Positions 1 to 13,106 of a DNA stretch of 64,000 nucleotides are shown here, piece after piece (the stretch's first letter is position 1; every line of letters starts with the position of its first letter). The notes beneath the pieces were generated by a model. The model was not told where the DNA came from. It searched no databases and saw nothing but the letters and a program-made list of their open reading frames with translations. A program made the translations under genes and the position numbers. The stretch comes from Sclerotinia nivalis (lineage: Eukaryota > Ascomycota > Leotiomycetes > Helotiales > Sclerotiniaceae), in contig JAPEIS010000001.1 in assembly GCA_029531795.1 (NCBI GenBank), forward strand, positions 7,936,001 to 8,000,000, written 5' to 3'.

Positions 1-2078
1 CAAATCCAAGTCACTGCAAAGTTTCTCCGTCTGATTTTGTATTTCCTAAAGGCTCATCTCATAGTGGATCAGATCTTTCGAATAACGCTGATGGAGGAAT
101 GGTAGCGTGTGTTGTACCACTTTCAGATATTGTTTCCACTGAAATTGCTGGATGACTATTTTGGCGCTTGGACTCGAAGGATGGTACTTTTGACAAGCAT
201 TGTTTATGTTTATGTTTATTTACTTCCCTTTTCTCTTTTTCAAAGACTTGCATCAACAATGAAAGGCCTTGGCAAGGACGTTCAGAAAGTTAGGTTCAAA
301 GCCTTCCCAGAACACTTTTTCTTGCGAGTTTTTGTTTGTCGTTTTGTTTGCACAACTCGTTTTCTAAGCTTTGTTCTCCTGAATTTCTATTCACCTCAAG
401 AATTAATGGTCTCTTTTAGCTAATTTCATCTCAATACTATCTCTAAATCTTCCCCTGGCAATGCAATGGTGCTCAGTGACATAGCCAATGATACCAGTTT
501 CTCTGTCGGTAAGAAGTTGAATTCAGTTCTACTCTGCCTGCAGTCTGACATAAATGCGCTATACTGTTCAGCAATAATAACCAACAGCCTATTCCCTAAT
601 CCTAAGCCCTAAAATATCTCTTCAGCTCATGGAATTATTGCACTAACCTCACCATTATGCGAGCCAACTAAACCCACTTGACGGAAATTAGCACCCGGTA
701 AAGTAAGCAGTAAGCACGGCAAGCTGCATGCACGTTTTCACAGGATAGCCCTGTCATTTTTATAGTAACACTGAAGAAAACCTTGGTCCTACCACATTGA
801 ATGAAACGTCAGCCTATGGACTTCCCCATCTTACATACACAGCATATACTCGTGGAAAATGTCAGCTAATACTAGCTTCCCCACCCGAGCCGTTCCATAG
901 CTCCGTCTCACAAAATTACACGATGCCATTTATCCAAATCAAGCAGGTAGTAATTAGCATAGGCATAATTAGGCACAACTAGGTAATATAAATTAATGAT
1001 CACTAATCGATTAATACCCAGTCATGATCAAATCTCGTACAAAACGCGAAAAGTATCGAACAATACCTTCACATGTGATTAAAGGGCATTCGAAATCCAA
1101 TAGGATCATACAGATCATGTCAAACAAGACTGCAAAACGCTGCTTTAATGGCTTACAAGGCGCAAATGCATTATGAAATATGCGTATAAGGCTGAGGCAC
1201 AGAAAGTGGCACAGGCGGTGAGAAGACCCCTCTTCTGGCCGCTTTGTTGTTTTTGAATGTTGTGGATGGAAGTTGGAAAAACGTTGAGAATGAAGATGTA
1301 TGGAGATTTAGTAGATGCACTGATGCAGATGTGAAATGCGGTCTTGCCCGAAATCTGCGGATGGTTTATGTCTTGGGGCCTGATGAGATGTGGCGCGCAC
1401 GTGGAATCAGGTGAGTGGTTGGGAGAAATGGTCGTGAGGAAGCCGCGTTCGCTTAGGAATCGCTTGAGTTTGGAATGATGCCTTTGGTTCGTTTCTCAAT
1501 CTGCTTATAGGTGTGTGTATTGGGTTTTGATTACATTTTTAGAATTTGAGTGCAAGCGGCCGTGTTGATCCCGAATTTTGGTTTTGGGTCCTTGTTCAGA
1601 GTGTCACGTTGAAGTACGATTAAATTGCTGAGCGATCATATGCTTAAAGGGGCACCATTAAGTAAAAGTTGGGTTTCATTGAGCCTTATACCCATCGAAA
1701 CATAGCCTCACACATCCAAAGAAGTGCGTGATATCAATCGTAACGTCGTTAATAATGAGTTCAAAAACAGTGAAGTGTTCCTCCAGCTCAGAGGAGAATA
1801 TGCCCTATCATTTAGTAAAACGTATATATCTTGGGCTTTCCATCATCCATAAAATCCTACATGAAACGCACATAAAAAGAAATGGAATCAGAAAACAGGA
1901 TTCGAAGCAGACACTGTTGTAGTAAACTGTTGAAAAGTTGGATAGGAACTAAATAGAAAAAAGGAAATTCGTGGGGTAAGAGGACATTCCTGCTGCGCAT
2001 AAGAAAAAATTTCCGTGTACGAAACAGCTTAACGTATTAACTTGATACAATAAGAGACGGTTTCTCGTTATGAAGCTT
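1..2078. other. intergenic, no gene recognised
   Basis: I see no convincing coding exon in this stretch. The short open frames here lack family motifs and plausible splice partners. The interval about 1150-1500 is G/T-rich on the plus strand, so pyrimidine- and CA-rich on the minus strand, and resembles a promoter or 5' leader more than coding sequence. The left part may belong to a gene outside the window. The part just below 2079 would be the 3' untranslated region of the DUF6590 gene. Confidence 0.4.
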
Positions 2079-3540
2079 TTAATAATGTCCGTCCTTACGA
2101 TGCTTACGATACTTGTTATGATGGCTGGACGACTGGCCAGTTGACTTCTTGGGCGGAGGGTTCGGACGAGGCCGCTGTGCACTAGCTGGACTACTCAATT
2201 GAGAGCATCCTGACTGGAGTAAAAGTGAATCTATTGACTCCCTGGCCACCCTCCCGATGTTTAACACGCGGACATAGTGTTCTACAGTATAAATTTTGCT
2301 GTAGTTCAAGCGGCTCAATTCATGTAGTTCGCCTTCGGAATCACTCCTTTCGCTAATGACCCGAATAGGGTCCAATTCGAGGCCCTCAGTTACTAGGGAG
2401 CCGTTATGGCATATGTAAGAGTGTTCTTTTGGAGCCCGTGGTGTGGTATGTATGATTGTGTGTCGTAGGGGCGCGGGAAGGTTAGGTTTGAGTGTCGCTT
2501 GATTCGAGTATGTGTGTATAGGACTGCCATTATTAGATCAGTCAGTTGGCATGTTAAATACACATCTTAGGTGATACACACCAGCAAATAGAACTTCCAT
2601 GATGCTTTGACACCACCACAAATCGTCGAATTTCACTATATGCTTGTTGTCCAAGATATGTGGTGCTAAAGTGCGACCCGTTGCGTGTCCCTCCATTTAC
2701 TGGTACTTTTGGCTGTGCTGGTTCAGTCCACAACATCATAAATACACGACCCACTTTCCAAAAGTCGTCCTGACGGAGGCCAGCATTCACTTGATATCCT
2801 TTGAATAGTTATTGCTCAGAACCACTAGAAGGCCTACTCTTATGGACTCACTGGGGTCTAGGGTTTCTGTATCACTTGTGTTTGGTTCTCTGAAGATTTG
2901 TTTTGTATCTGAAGGTAGTCGCTGAGGTACCTGGGATTCGAAGTCATCTACCCATTTCTTAGCTATAGCTAATCATCGAAGCACGACTAGGTATCATACT
3001 TAGTGGCACAGCTTGCGGTGTCGACAATGACATGGAATTCATTCCACGTATTGTGGCATCGAAAGATGATGAAGCCACCCCTTCGGCCGGCCATGTGGCA
3101 TTGTTAGCAGATGGATATTGGAAAGACCTAGCAGTGTTAAAAGTGTTTGTGGTAGGAAGTGTATCATAATTTCGACCGAACGAATTCGAAGAATTACAGT
3201 AATGATTTATCGGAGCGGGAGAAGTGTATGATGGCGTTGGAGTTGCATCATGATCAAAATCGCTGACATCCCTCGTCTGTGTGGTGGTATACGCATTGTT
3301 TCTTGCCGCGATTGGTGATGAATACGGAGACTGCTGATTAGACGCAACATTAAGGCCACTAGCACCCGGTGTTCTGGGCGTAGCTGATTGATTTTCAGGC
3401 TCAGGTTGAAAGTATTGGGTCTCCTGGACACCAGTTGGACCCGTCCGGTAAGAGTAGTGGTAGCCCCTCTTATCCCAAGCCCACTCACTCCAGGGGGTAC
3501 TCTGATCTAATCCTTTCCCTCTACTTCTGTAATGAGCCAT
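2079..3540 (-). CDS. DUF6590 domain protein, 438 aa, four exons
   Basis: Spliced model: complement(2079..2523, 2564..2769, 2838..2962, 3000..3540), with introns of 40, 68 and 37 nt that all start GT, end AG and keep phase to a stop at 2079. The ATG at 3540 opens a low-complexity N-terminal half (about residues 1-220) with the aromatic block WSEWAWDKRGYHYSYRTGPT, typical of fungal proteins of this group. The second half carries DUF6590 signatures: DDFWKVGRVFMMLW near residue 225, RRFVVVS, then HSYICHNGS and YSKIYTVEHYVRVLNIGRV near the end of the domain. The Ser/Pro/His/Lys-rich tail is not conserved. DUF6590 has no established biochemical role and occurs in many copies in plant-associated and soil Pezizomycotina. 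The first intron is unusually short and is the weakest junction. Confidence 0.8.
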
Positions 3541-4219
3541 AATTAGCAATTTTGCTTATCGGTCATGCCTGCGCCTGAAAGTTACCTGTATTTCTCCGGG
3601 TCAACGTGGAGCTTTTATGCTTAAAATGCCAAATCCGACTCCGCACTCAATGAAGAGACGCATTAAAAAGCCATTAACCAGTAACCATCCCGCGTCTTGA
3701 TGAATTTCAAGTTGAGTAGAAAGATTTTCCAATTTGTCAAGACTGTGTATCGCTATACCAATACCGATTGAGTGGTGTTGTGGAATAAAGTTGTGCTGTC
3801 TGAAGCTTACACGACTTGCCGATACTGACTTTTTATTAGTGGTTGCATATTTTGGGGAATGAGGTGACATTCATTCGGCCTTCCAAACGAGGTCAAACAA
3901 GGACTCCAGTTTCACGAAAGAATGTTTAGCACACGCTGCTTTTGCTCTGCAACTCCAACAGGCATGCTAAGCCTTGTTATTCGGTACATGCATTTGACTC
4001 TTGGAAATTTGCAATCGGGCCAGTGATGGCAAACAAAGCCTCAGCGTTTTAAAATTGCGCAACACACTGTGTAACCCTAGTTGTAGTTAATTTTTCAGCT
4101 GGATTTCTAAAAGCTCAATAGTTGAGCTATGCCATAGAAAAATCGCCGAAATAAAACTCAAATGGAAACTATAATTGACATTTCGTGAAGCGTTAGCGCT
4201 ACGAAACCCTCGAAATATC
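3541..4219. other. intergenic between divergent genes
   Basis: This stretch holds the upstream regions of the minus-strand DUF6590 gene and the plus-strand coiled-coil gene. A minus-strand open frame from 3870 to 3601 (89 codons, ATG start) ends just before the DUF6590 start. It has no recognisable motif and could be leader sequence or an unjoined exon; I do not call it. Confidence 0.4.
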
Positions 4220-5865
4220 ATGAAGTCCTTTTTGGTAACAGATATCCTAGCTATAAGTGGATTTGGGAGTCAAGCACTGAGGCCAGCTAACACTAATCAC
4301 AGGCGTCTCTCCTTAGGAGATTGAGCAAATCCGAAAATTCAAATAGGAGCAGTCATGAAAATGGAAGAGCTGGTCTCTTGCGTTCTGAGCCGACAATTGA
4401 AGGACCTTCGGAAGTGTTAAAAAATGGAGACGAGGTCAATCGGGATGAGAATGATGGACATATATCTCCGGATGTACTCGGCGAGAGTAGTAGTGATGAG
4501 AGGAGTGAATACCGAGCCGAAAGAACTAAATCTCGCTTGGCGGAGCTACTGCAGGGGCTATCACAAATTAAAGAATTACAGTGGAAAGTGGTTGCGGCAC
4601 AAATTCAAACTAGACAAAAGATGAGAGAAGTGGGATTCGAACGAACGGCTGTTTCACAGGCCGATGCTAGCTTCATGAAAGAACTTCAACGACTACAAGC
4701 AGAAGGACAGCTTGAAGCATTCGAACAACTTTCCAGGCTTGCGGATGCCTGCCAATCAGCACGTGATGGGCTTGGTCCTTTGGAAGACGAAGGCATCGAA
4801 GCGCAACGCGAGTTTGAGGGGGAGATGTGGGACTTGCGACAGGCAGAAGATGCACTCTTCGAGAATTTTGCATTCGAGTTTGGAGAGGTTTATGAGGAGT
4901 CTTCAGTGACTTCAAGTTCAAGCTCAGCACACAATATCCTGGAGGTTCCTTCTCCCATCATCGCAAAAGATCACGACTTACGAGGTAAACAAGACGAAGA
5001 CACAAGAGACAAGCTTGGCCTTCCCACATTCATTACGGCTGACATTGGAAGACAACAGAATTATTCTAATTCTCTAATGCCTATGAAAAAAACATCAAGG
5101 AAAGGGTCGGCTTTAGATGATTTGCATATGTTAGACAATCGTGCCGAGAGCCAAGGGCGATATATTGCACCCGTTCGTTTTGGGCACTCAGTAGCATCGT
5201 CATCTAGCATACCTATGCCGACCCGGGAACCGGTTTCATTTCACGAGAACAGCAAAGAAGAAGAACAGAATACATTATTACTGGGACTAGAAAATCGACA
5301 GTCCTTAGGTCACCAAGAAATAAATTATGAGCCTACATTGTCATTAGAGCCGGCAGTTACTGATGATGAATTTCAACAGTCTAGGTCAGTGCAGGGTTCA
5401 GATTCTGAAGTGCCTAACCTAGATCTTGTTGAGAACAATGATTTGACTACCGTTATTACAAAACGGCAATCAAGTACAGAATCATTTCCCAAATTATTAA
5501 CAGATTTTGGTACACGACGCGATCGAATCAACAAATGGCTACTACATACGATGCTCATCTCTAAATCAGAAGCAAACCTTATTGGGCTGCAACTGCAAAA
5601 AGAACCGGACTCATCACCATCCCCGTGGGCGCAATTAATTGTTTCCTTCTTCGAGTTTGATTATAATACTTCCAAAGCTACCAATAATACGGTCTCAATC
5701 GATGCAAACGCGGTGGGAGGGATTGACATGCACCACAAACTCCGAAACTGTTGTGACAACAGAATGGTAAATCGACCGATATGTGAAGAAGTACCATCGC
5801 AACTCGGACTACCCATTTTAGTTCATCCAGTATTGATGTGCCGAACCACAAACCCATCAGAATGA
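4220..5865 (+). CDS. hypothetical coiled-coil protein, about 525 aa
   Basis: The long open frame lacks an early ATG, and its upstream end at 4303 follows a good branch point and acceptor (ctaacactaatcacag). The best start I find is a 15-nt exon, ATG at 4220-4234, joined by a 68-nt intron (4235..4302) to 4303..5865; both sides are phase 0. Features seen: a Ser/Glu-rich N terminus, then a helical heptad-like segment of about 100 residues (LAELLQGLSQIKELQWKV onward, then LQAEGQLEAFEQLSRLADAC), then a polar, probably disordered middle and a short hydrophobic patch (WAQLIVSFFEFDY) near the end. No catalytic motif is visible. I do not recognise the family beyond its resemblance to lineage-specific leotiomycete proteins. 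The last 40 residues could be read-through of an intron, so the C terminus is uncertain. Confidence 0.55.
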
Positions 5866-7707
5866 AAATCCCAGTTAATACAAGGAGAAAATGACAACTT
5901 GGTAGTACACAAGCTTTACGAGGACAGCGAACACGCAAAGAGGCGAACGACACAGTAAGAGCAAAAGGAAAAGGGATGGGTCAGCAAAAGATACTTAAAA
6001 TTCAGCAATGAGGACGTCGCAAAAAAGCCGGCCAAGGAAATATCTACCTGCAGGAGGATTGCCCATGTATTCGTGGAGGAGCAATCAGTCCGCGATTGGA
6101 ACAATTTTTTAAAGTGGCAAGCATCTTAAGATATGATCATCTGAACACTTTTTTGGCGCACAATGATTCAAGAAGTGAGTAATCAATAAATCAAAGCTGT
6201 GATTTGAGATTGATAAGAGTGTGTCACATTCATCTCCAGACCGTGCCGCATCGAGTATGAGATTTCTTCAGACCCTCCCGTAATAAGCCAAGACTATGAA
6301 ATTGAATATGCAGGATGTGGAATCCCACATGTCACCTGTTTTTTATTCCCAAAAGCTATAATACAATTCAATTTGCAGGCGATAATGAAGTGACATACAA
6401 TAAGCAAAGTCACTGATAATGCTGCGAGAGATTTGATTATCCCACTGGAATCCGAGACACGTTGAAATCGATCTCAACTCAACGTGCGCATAGATATCCA
6501 TGTCTTGATTAGCGAAGACACGACCCCTTTACGAGAAATGACTAAGACTAAGAAACCGCTGTAGAATTTTCGAACTTCACCTAAAACCTCAGCAAATTTA
6601 ATTGATGGTTACATTCAATCTTCATGTGCTGTAACCACGAATGTGCGGAGTCAGGCGGGGGTCCAGCCTGTTTGGGATAAGACGGGGATAGAATCATCCG
6701 ATAAATGCCCTATTCCCAAGGTTTTTGATGAAAATAGCCAGCATATTTCGGGTCCAAAAATAATCTTCAAGGCTGTATGCATAATCTGTACCCGGAAACA
6801 AAAATAATCCCAGCTTTTTTGTTAGAAACATAAAATAGCTGAAGGGGCCTTATATAAAATGCAATTGGTGGCTTGCAGGGCTAGCTCGGTGGTGCTAAAG
6901 TTACGCGAACAAGCTAAAAATCAGGGGGTGTCACTAAAAGTTGCGACATTATAGTATTAATCCCATCTCAAGCCATCGCTCGAGAGAGTTAAACGAATCT
7001 TTTAATTTACATACACGTTTTTTGTAAGCATTGGACCTTTGAGGCTTAGTTTCCGCAACACAGGTCCATTTTAGTCGTGAGCCAGAAATCGCTATCATTC
7101 GTTTGTAGATCTGTTTGATTAGTCTAATGGTGAGTGACATTTCAATCCATGATGAGATGGTTACAATACATCGACTTGTTGATTCCTTCATCATGTTATC
7201 TAGTTGGCAGCGGATAAAAAATATATTTCAGAACGGGGTATTAGTTCCAGGAAAGCACAAAATCGAATAGTAGTGCCAGCCTAACTAACTTACCGGCACC
7301 GTATGCGCCAGCCCCAGATATCGATTATCACAACTCCGTGTTACAGCTTGTGTGACAGTATAACGTTCACAATTGTGCGATTCTAATCCCCATAACGACT
7401 CACATCCGGAAGGTATGTGATCCATCAAATCGGCTTTGATTTTGTTCGGCCTGCATTAAGTATGTGTGGCGTGTCTGGTCTTTTGTGCTCTGGAATGCTA
7501 TGAAGATTAGTGATAAAGTAAAAAGCGCCACTTGCAAGTGATAAAGGACAGCTGTTATATCAAGCTTGTTAATTTAAGCTTCGAGACTCTATTGTCCGAC
7601 TGTTTTGCATATATAGCTTGGTATTAGTTTCTATCTGTACGATCAACGTGTAACAGTATCGTTGATTGCGGTTTGGGCCGCTATACATTAGCGCAATGGG
7701 CCTGAGA
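5866..7707. other. gene-poor stretch
   Basis: Mostly non-coding by inspection. A minus-strand open frame from 7194 to 6949 (81 codons, ATG start, Lys/Arg-rich, ending in an aromatic/Leu stretch) could be the last exon of the membrane-protein gene upstream of it at 7.7-8.2 kb. Between the two there are short coding-like pieces with good donors (for example gtgagt at about 7405 and gtaagt at about 7290, both read on the minus strand), but I could not join them in phase. Confidence 0.3.
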
Positions 7708-8199
7708 CTATACGGGAAATTTGCAGAGCATTATATCAATAATGAATGTAGGAAGCAGAAAGATCCTGCCGTCTAGATAAAGGAATAGGTAGGGATATTT
7801 TGAGAATGCAAAAGCAGTACAGGTGCAACCATTAATTGTTCGATTTGGAGCGTTGATGCAGTAAATAGGGTTAATTATATCCGAGATATCATCTAATGTG
7901 CCTTGACAGAAGTATAAATCGATTAGAATGGCCGAGAGAGCCATGATGGTGCTGACTGTGAGATAGGCAAGGCAACATTTGATAGCCTGGAAAATGTTCA
8001 GTGGCTCAGAGTAATTCCTGGGGTCAAATTAAGTCTGGTTAGATTCAGGGTAAAAGCAGCGGAAATTAAGAATAGCAATAAGTTTCTGACAAGTCTCATA
8101 CACCAATTGCAAGTCAGCTGCACAATCACCAGAGTCCTTCACATCGACAAAATGTGGGATTTCGTCCGACTGGAAGCCCGCTTCGTCTAACCTTTGAGC
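7708..8199 (-). CDS. partial gene: membrane protein, two joined exons
   Basis: Two minus-strand exons join in phase: 8199..8102 and 8017..7708, separated by an 84-nt GT-AG intron (donor gtatga, acceptor gaccccag). The first is acidic (VDVKDSGDCAADLQL). The second holds one clear membrane helix (IKCCLAYLTVSTIMALSAIL) followed by a Cys-containing loop (CINAPNRTINGCTCTAF) and a second hydrophobic stretch before a stop at 7708; a gtatag donor at 7713 could instead lead to a further exon. The upstream acceptor at 8200 (ctataac...gag) is plausible. The open frame 8929..8693 (minus), with SVNLVSIPYGTVDRQ-type sequence, may be another exon of the same gene. Start, end and family are unknown; I recognise no domain. 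Confidence 0.4.
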
Positions 8200-10144
8200 C
8201 TCAACATCCGGTTATAGAACAACGAGATAAACCCGAGATATCGGGTCAAGTGAGTCACAAGATCAATACCTAGAAGCAGATGAGCGGTCCGAGCCTTTGC
8301 CTATGATAGATAGCACTGGCTGCAGGAAATTCGAGCTGTACACCAATCACGATTTATTACTAATCTGCTGTGCCAAACGTTTGTGTCTGGCAACGTCGTG
8401 GAAATGAACATTTTGATGTGGCGACTTCCATTTTGTGCGATGTCCTAGCTATCTGGTACTAATTAGCAGACAGAATTTTGCTCCAATGGATGACGAAATC
8501 GGCACTTTGCACATGTGGGCTTTGTCCATGATCTAAAAAGCGACCTCGTCATCACAAAACTCTTGAATTAAGGTAAGATTACAATAAGTTTTCTACCCGC
8601 AAGATTAGAACTGGAAATCTGACATAGCAGGCATTGTGATACATAGGTGGTGACAGGTATCGAATCTGACGATAGAATCATCAAGATCGCACTTAGAGTG
8701 GACAGGAAAGATAATTTGGCTTGGTTATCAACAGTGTTTGCCGGTCCACAGTACCATAAGGAATGGACACAAGATTGACTGATTCAATTTGAGTAACTAA
8801 TTGCCTCATAAGCTTCCCGACGTCTTCTTTGCGACTCTGCAAAAGTAGATCGGTATATTCACACTTGTTGGGGAAATGATATAGATACTTCTGCCGCGGA
8901 GAAAGAATTATTGCGACGAGTGCACACATATCAATGAGGCATCAGAGCCACTCATCCCACGAAACTGAGATATTAAACAGATTAGATTACGTCTGAGTGG
9001 TCGAAATAGTATCCAATTGAACTATCGAAATGTCTGCTGTTGGGTGCGACGACAGCAGGCTTAATCAACACGAGATTTTGAAGGTTGGATACAGAAAGTC
9101 TGAAGGTGGGATAGGTTGAGTTGCTCCTCCAATTCTGTGATGATTCGATTCTGTGATTCTTGGCGTCAAGGCAGAACTTTGATTCTCAGCGCGTAGGTAT
9201 ATCCCCCTATGTTGAGGTGGAGCCACAACAGTGTGAATAACTTAGTGTGCAACAGGCTTAGCATGCTTCAAAAACTTGGTTTTTTCTTTTCTCATCTCCC
9301 AATCCAAGGAGATTCATATGTTTTCTGTTCAGATGGAGAAAAAGTAAACCTCGGTGCGCTGGTGTGATAAGGCGGCGATAAGCAAGGGACTTTTCGCCCC
9401 TTGTCAGCTTACCACTCCCTCCTTCTAAAATCCTTCAACTGCCTTTTATAGGTAACGCTCCCGAATTCATCTCGTTATAATTCCGTAGACGACACGTGTT
9501 TGTTAGATCTACGATTGGTCGAACCAGTATGATGGGAGAGAGAGCCACGAGAGAGCCCATCCTTCGTTGAACCTACTACTGCAAGGCTACCAATGCACCT
9601 GGACCACATCAGAACTTCAAAGACGATGAGGATCTGTTATATATCATTACGAAACTCCTTTAAAAGCTATTAATGGTCATGGAATCGAGCAATCCTGTGC
9701 CGCGCCACCATCATTAAATCTGAAACTCCTATTTCTTACTGTAGCTATTTATCGCGCGCAGCCCCCATTATCCTAGTTGGGATGCATGGAATGGCATCCT
9801 TCCGGGTAGATTGCTCTCCATTGGAAGCTTCATATAGATTTATATAGGAATTTTTCGTGTCTGTCATCAAATCTTCTCACCGTGCCACACACAGCTGTCA
9901 GCGGCGCGGTTTTTACCCCGCCTAAGCATTATCTCGCATACTGCAAGATGAGCGACTTCGTAAGATTCCGTTCATTTCAATTCATATCATCACTTTTCTT
10001 GGAAGCTTAGGTTGAGAGTTGTCACACATAGAAGTATTATTCGCCGATGTGTTTCCACGTCTTTTCTTTTGACCAACGATTTTACGAATTTTTGATGCTG
10101 TCAGATTCCCGATGATTGATGATACAGAAACTTGAGTTGGGAAA
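8200..10144. other. mostly intergenic; possible upstream exons of the 7.7-8.2 kb gene
   Basis: Contains the coding-like minus-strand frame 8929..8693 (ATG start, 78 codons), which could belong to the neighbouring membrane-protein gene. From about 9000 to 10140 I see only promoter-like DNA, ending in the leader of the plus-strand DUF6536 gene. Confidence 0.35.
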
Positions 10145-13106
10145 ATGTACAATGATCATGAAGAGGGAACTTTACGATTTCCGGAATTTTTAAGAGGAGA
10201 TTTTGATGAGATTCAATTAAGAGAAATACCCCCAACCCCAATTGAATCAAGTTTCGATGTTGAAAGGATACCAAGGGCAAGAGCAAATTCAGCAGTTTCA
10301 GATGTTTCCGAGCTCTCAGCAGTATCAGTAACAACAGATTCTGAATTTCTTGTGACGGAGGGTTCACTATCGCGAAGCGTTTCTAAGACTCGGGGACGGA
10401 GCCATTCGAATGAATCGAGGTATTCAATCTTTCCCGTCGAGGCACCAAGACGCAAGTCAACTGCTTCTACGAAGACAACAAGAATCACTAGAGAGAGAGC
10501 AACTTCTGTTGCAGCATCAGAATGGTCGACAACTCTCGATGTACCCGTACGCTCGGAGACCGGAGCATTAATTGCAAGAGCCTCAAGAGCTTCGAGATCC
10601 AGCTCTAGTCCTAGTTCACCTTCTAGGTTGCCCTCAAGGTCGAGGGGATATTCGAATCCAGAATCTAATAGGACAATTAGTCTTGAAGTACCAGCACAGA
10701 CAGGCACTATTTCTTCGAGGCCGAGGGGAGTTTCTCATTCCGATTCTATGACCTCCGCGCGAACGTCGATTAGTCGAGATTGGGGAGATCACAGAAGTCT
10801 TCTCAATACCGGACATCCACCGCCTGCTGTTTCTCAGAATGACCTGATGGCACAATTTGAGAATTTTGTAGAGTAAGAATGCCTTATTCAACAGGAAGGA
10901 AGGATTAATAACATATTCTAGTGCGATCGACGAGGTTCCAACGAAAAGGATAACACTAAGGCGGGTTGTAGCTCCCGCAAAGAAGAAGGCAAGGTGGATG
11001 CAGTTGGATTTTTCTTTTCAGAATCCTTCGCGGAGAAAGCCGAACATATTAGAAGAGAAGACTAAAGGTTCTGATGGATTTGGAGCTCAACATTGGAAAA
11101 GCCGATCTTCCGTTTCAGCAGCCCTTATGGGTTCTGTACTTGCCGTATATATAGTATTTGTCATCTGGGCGTCGCAAAGGTCAGGAAACGGCACGAATTT
11201 CAGAACCATATACGAGGGAAGCTGCTCCATGGTCAACGCGACAAACCTTGGCTTACACATACTAATCAATGTAATGGGCATGGTTGTCTCCATGGCAAGT
11301 GCTTGTGCTCTCTATTTTTTAAACTCTCCAACGAGAAATGAAATAGATGAAGCTCATGCAAGAGGAAATAGCCTTGATATTGGAGTGTTAAGTTTACGAA
11401 ACTTGAAAAGTTTGAAGAAGAAAATCTTGTTTGGGCTCTTGCTGACTTCTTCTCTGCCTATTCATCTTTTGTTAGTTATTGTTCTATGTTGTCCACCTTT
11501 TACCTGTCGCTAACAGGTAGCAGTTCAAATTCCGTGGTATTTGGATCTAATTTGGAAGTCGACTACGACGTGGTTATAGTCAGTCCGCAATTCCTAGTCC
11601 AGCCAACGGTAGACTGTTCGCAGGATGTCGCAGCAACATGCAGGGAAATCGATAATCACCCCATATCATGTGAAACCCATTCCCTTAACTTTACTACCTC
11701 ACAGGATTCATCGGATCTTTGCAATACCTCCATGATTCTACATGAAAGTGCAACCCAAAACAAACTTCGGCGTCTCAACACAACGGAATGTCTCACAGCT
11801 TACTCAACCCTTTCAAATCCGTCCTCAAATTATGGCAATGTTTTGGTAGTAACTCAAAACCAGCCACTATTCACCAACAATACCATTCTCCTCGCATTCC
11901 ATCATATGGCATATTCTTCCGTCCTCAGTGGTCATGGATGGACTTGTGGCCCCGAAGATCCCTTACCAGGGCAGAGTACATGCGATATTCCTAATCTAAT
12001 CCTCAATGCCGACATCTGGACACTTGGGCCTTCACAAATTCCAACCACTTCCAACTCTACATCGCTGGAGTCTTACGAAAGATGGGAAATTGATCATTGT
12101 CTCGCCGAGACTTTGCCGGCTCAGCCCATGTGCAAACTACAGTATAGTGGCCTAATAGTGTTATGTATAATTATCGCATCTGGAGTGAAATTTATCTGCA
12201 TACTATTTATAGCAGTCACCATGAACCAGCCAGTTCTTTCGACGGTCAAAGATGCCGTTACCTCGTTTCAAGGGCGTACCGATGCGGTGACATCAAATAG
12301 AAATTTCATCCATCGCGACTCAGCATGGAAGTCCAAAGATGGACTATTGATCCTAGAACCGGAAGTGGAGGGAAGACCCAGGAACTTACGGTGGTTTCAT
12401 GGAGCGAGCTTGCCACTGTGGATTGCTACTCTCTTCTTGTAAGTAACTTCATATATTGCCAGAAAAATTATCTGACCACATGTACAGAGGCAGCGTACTC
12501 CTAGCTATCCCCCTCATTCTCCTCACCATCGGCACAATTCCTATTCCCCACCCCTATTCAATTAGCCTTGGAAGCTACTCGCCTCTCGCAATCATAAGCA
12601 TTTTTTCCTGGTCTAGCAAATCTTTTGTTCCTCTCGCCCAGATAACACTCACTCAACTCTTTCCAACAGTTCTCCTCACCAATCTCCCCCAATTCGCAAT
12701 TTCGATTCTACTATTTCTATTCGCACAAGTATACACTCGTATGCTATCTGCAAATACATTTTCATGTCTCACGAACCCTTCTCCGAGCTTGAAGTCCCGG
12801 AAAATCATGGGGTTTTCATGTGCATATCTCTATATCTCCGCACAAGTAGTTTTGGGCACTATACTCCATTTTCTTGTGTCTCAAGCGCTGTTCATACATC
12901 ATGTGGAAGTTATTGAGAGTGATGGATCTAAAGAGCCTTTCGAGTATTTGGATTTGGGATACAATCCTCTGGGTATCTTAGTATCGTTAGTGTTCGGTGG
13001 CATAATGCTTGGGACTTTGATGGCAACGGGTTTGTGGAGGCTGAGTGGAGGGCAGTTGGTTGGGAGTGGGAGTATGGAGATTGCAGCAGCTTGTAAAGGT
13101 AAATGA
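10145..13106 (+). CDS. DUF6536 membrane protein, 936 aa, four exons
   Basis: Spliced model: join(10145..10872, 10922..11470, 11524..12438, 12488..13106). The introns are 49, 53 and 49 nt, all GT-AG and in phase throughout. Residues 1-240 are Ser/Arg-rich and probably disordered and cytosolic. From about residue 300 the DUF6536 pattern appears: first helix (ALMGSVLAVYIVFVIWA), a loop with a Cys (GSCSMVNATNLGLHILINV), the block LDIGVLSLRNLKSL, and a helix ending SSLPIHL. An extracellular segment rich in Cys and N-glycosylation sites follows, then a cluster of about six hydrophobic helices in the last 300 residues. Family members are multi-pass membrane proteins of filamentous ascomycetes with no known function. 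This copy is longer than usual because of its N-terminal extension. Confidence 0.85.

Noticed and set aside
5678..5953. Minus-strand frame with a hydrophobic stretch
   Set aside because: Overlaps the 3' end of the plus-strand coiled-coil gene and has no independent start context or family motif.
10213..10707. Long minus-strand open frame (164 codons)
   Set aside because: Antisense shadow of the Ser/Arg-rich first exon of the DUF6536 gene; acidic Glu/Leu composition is the mirror of that bias.
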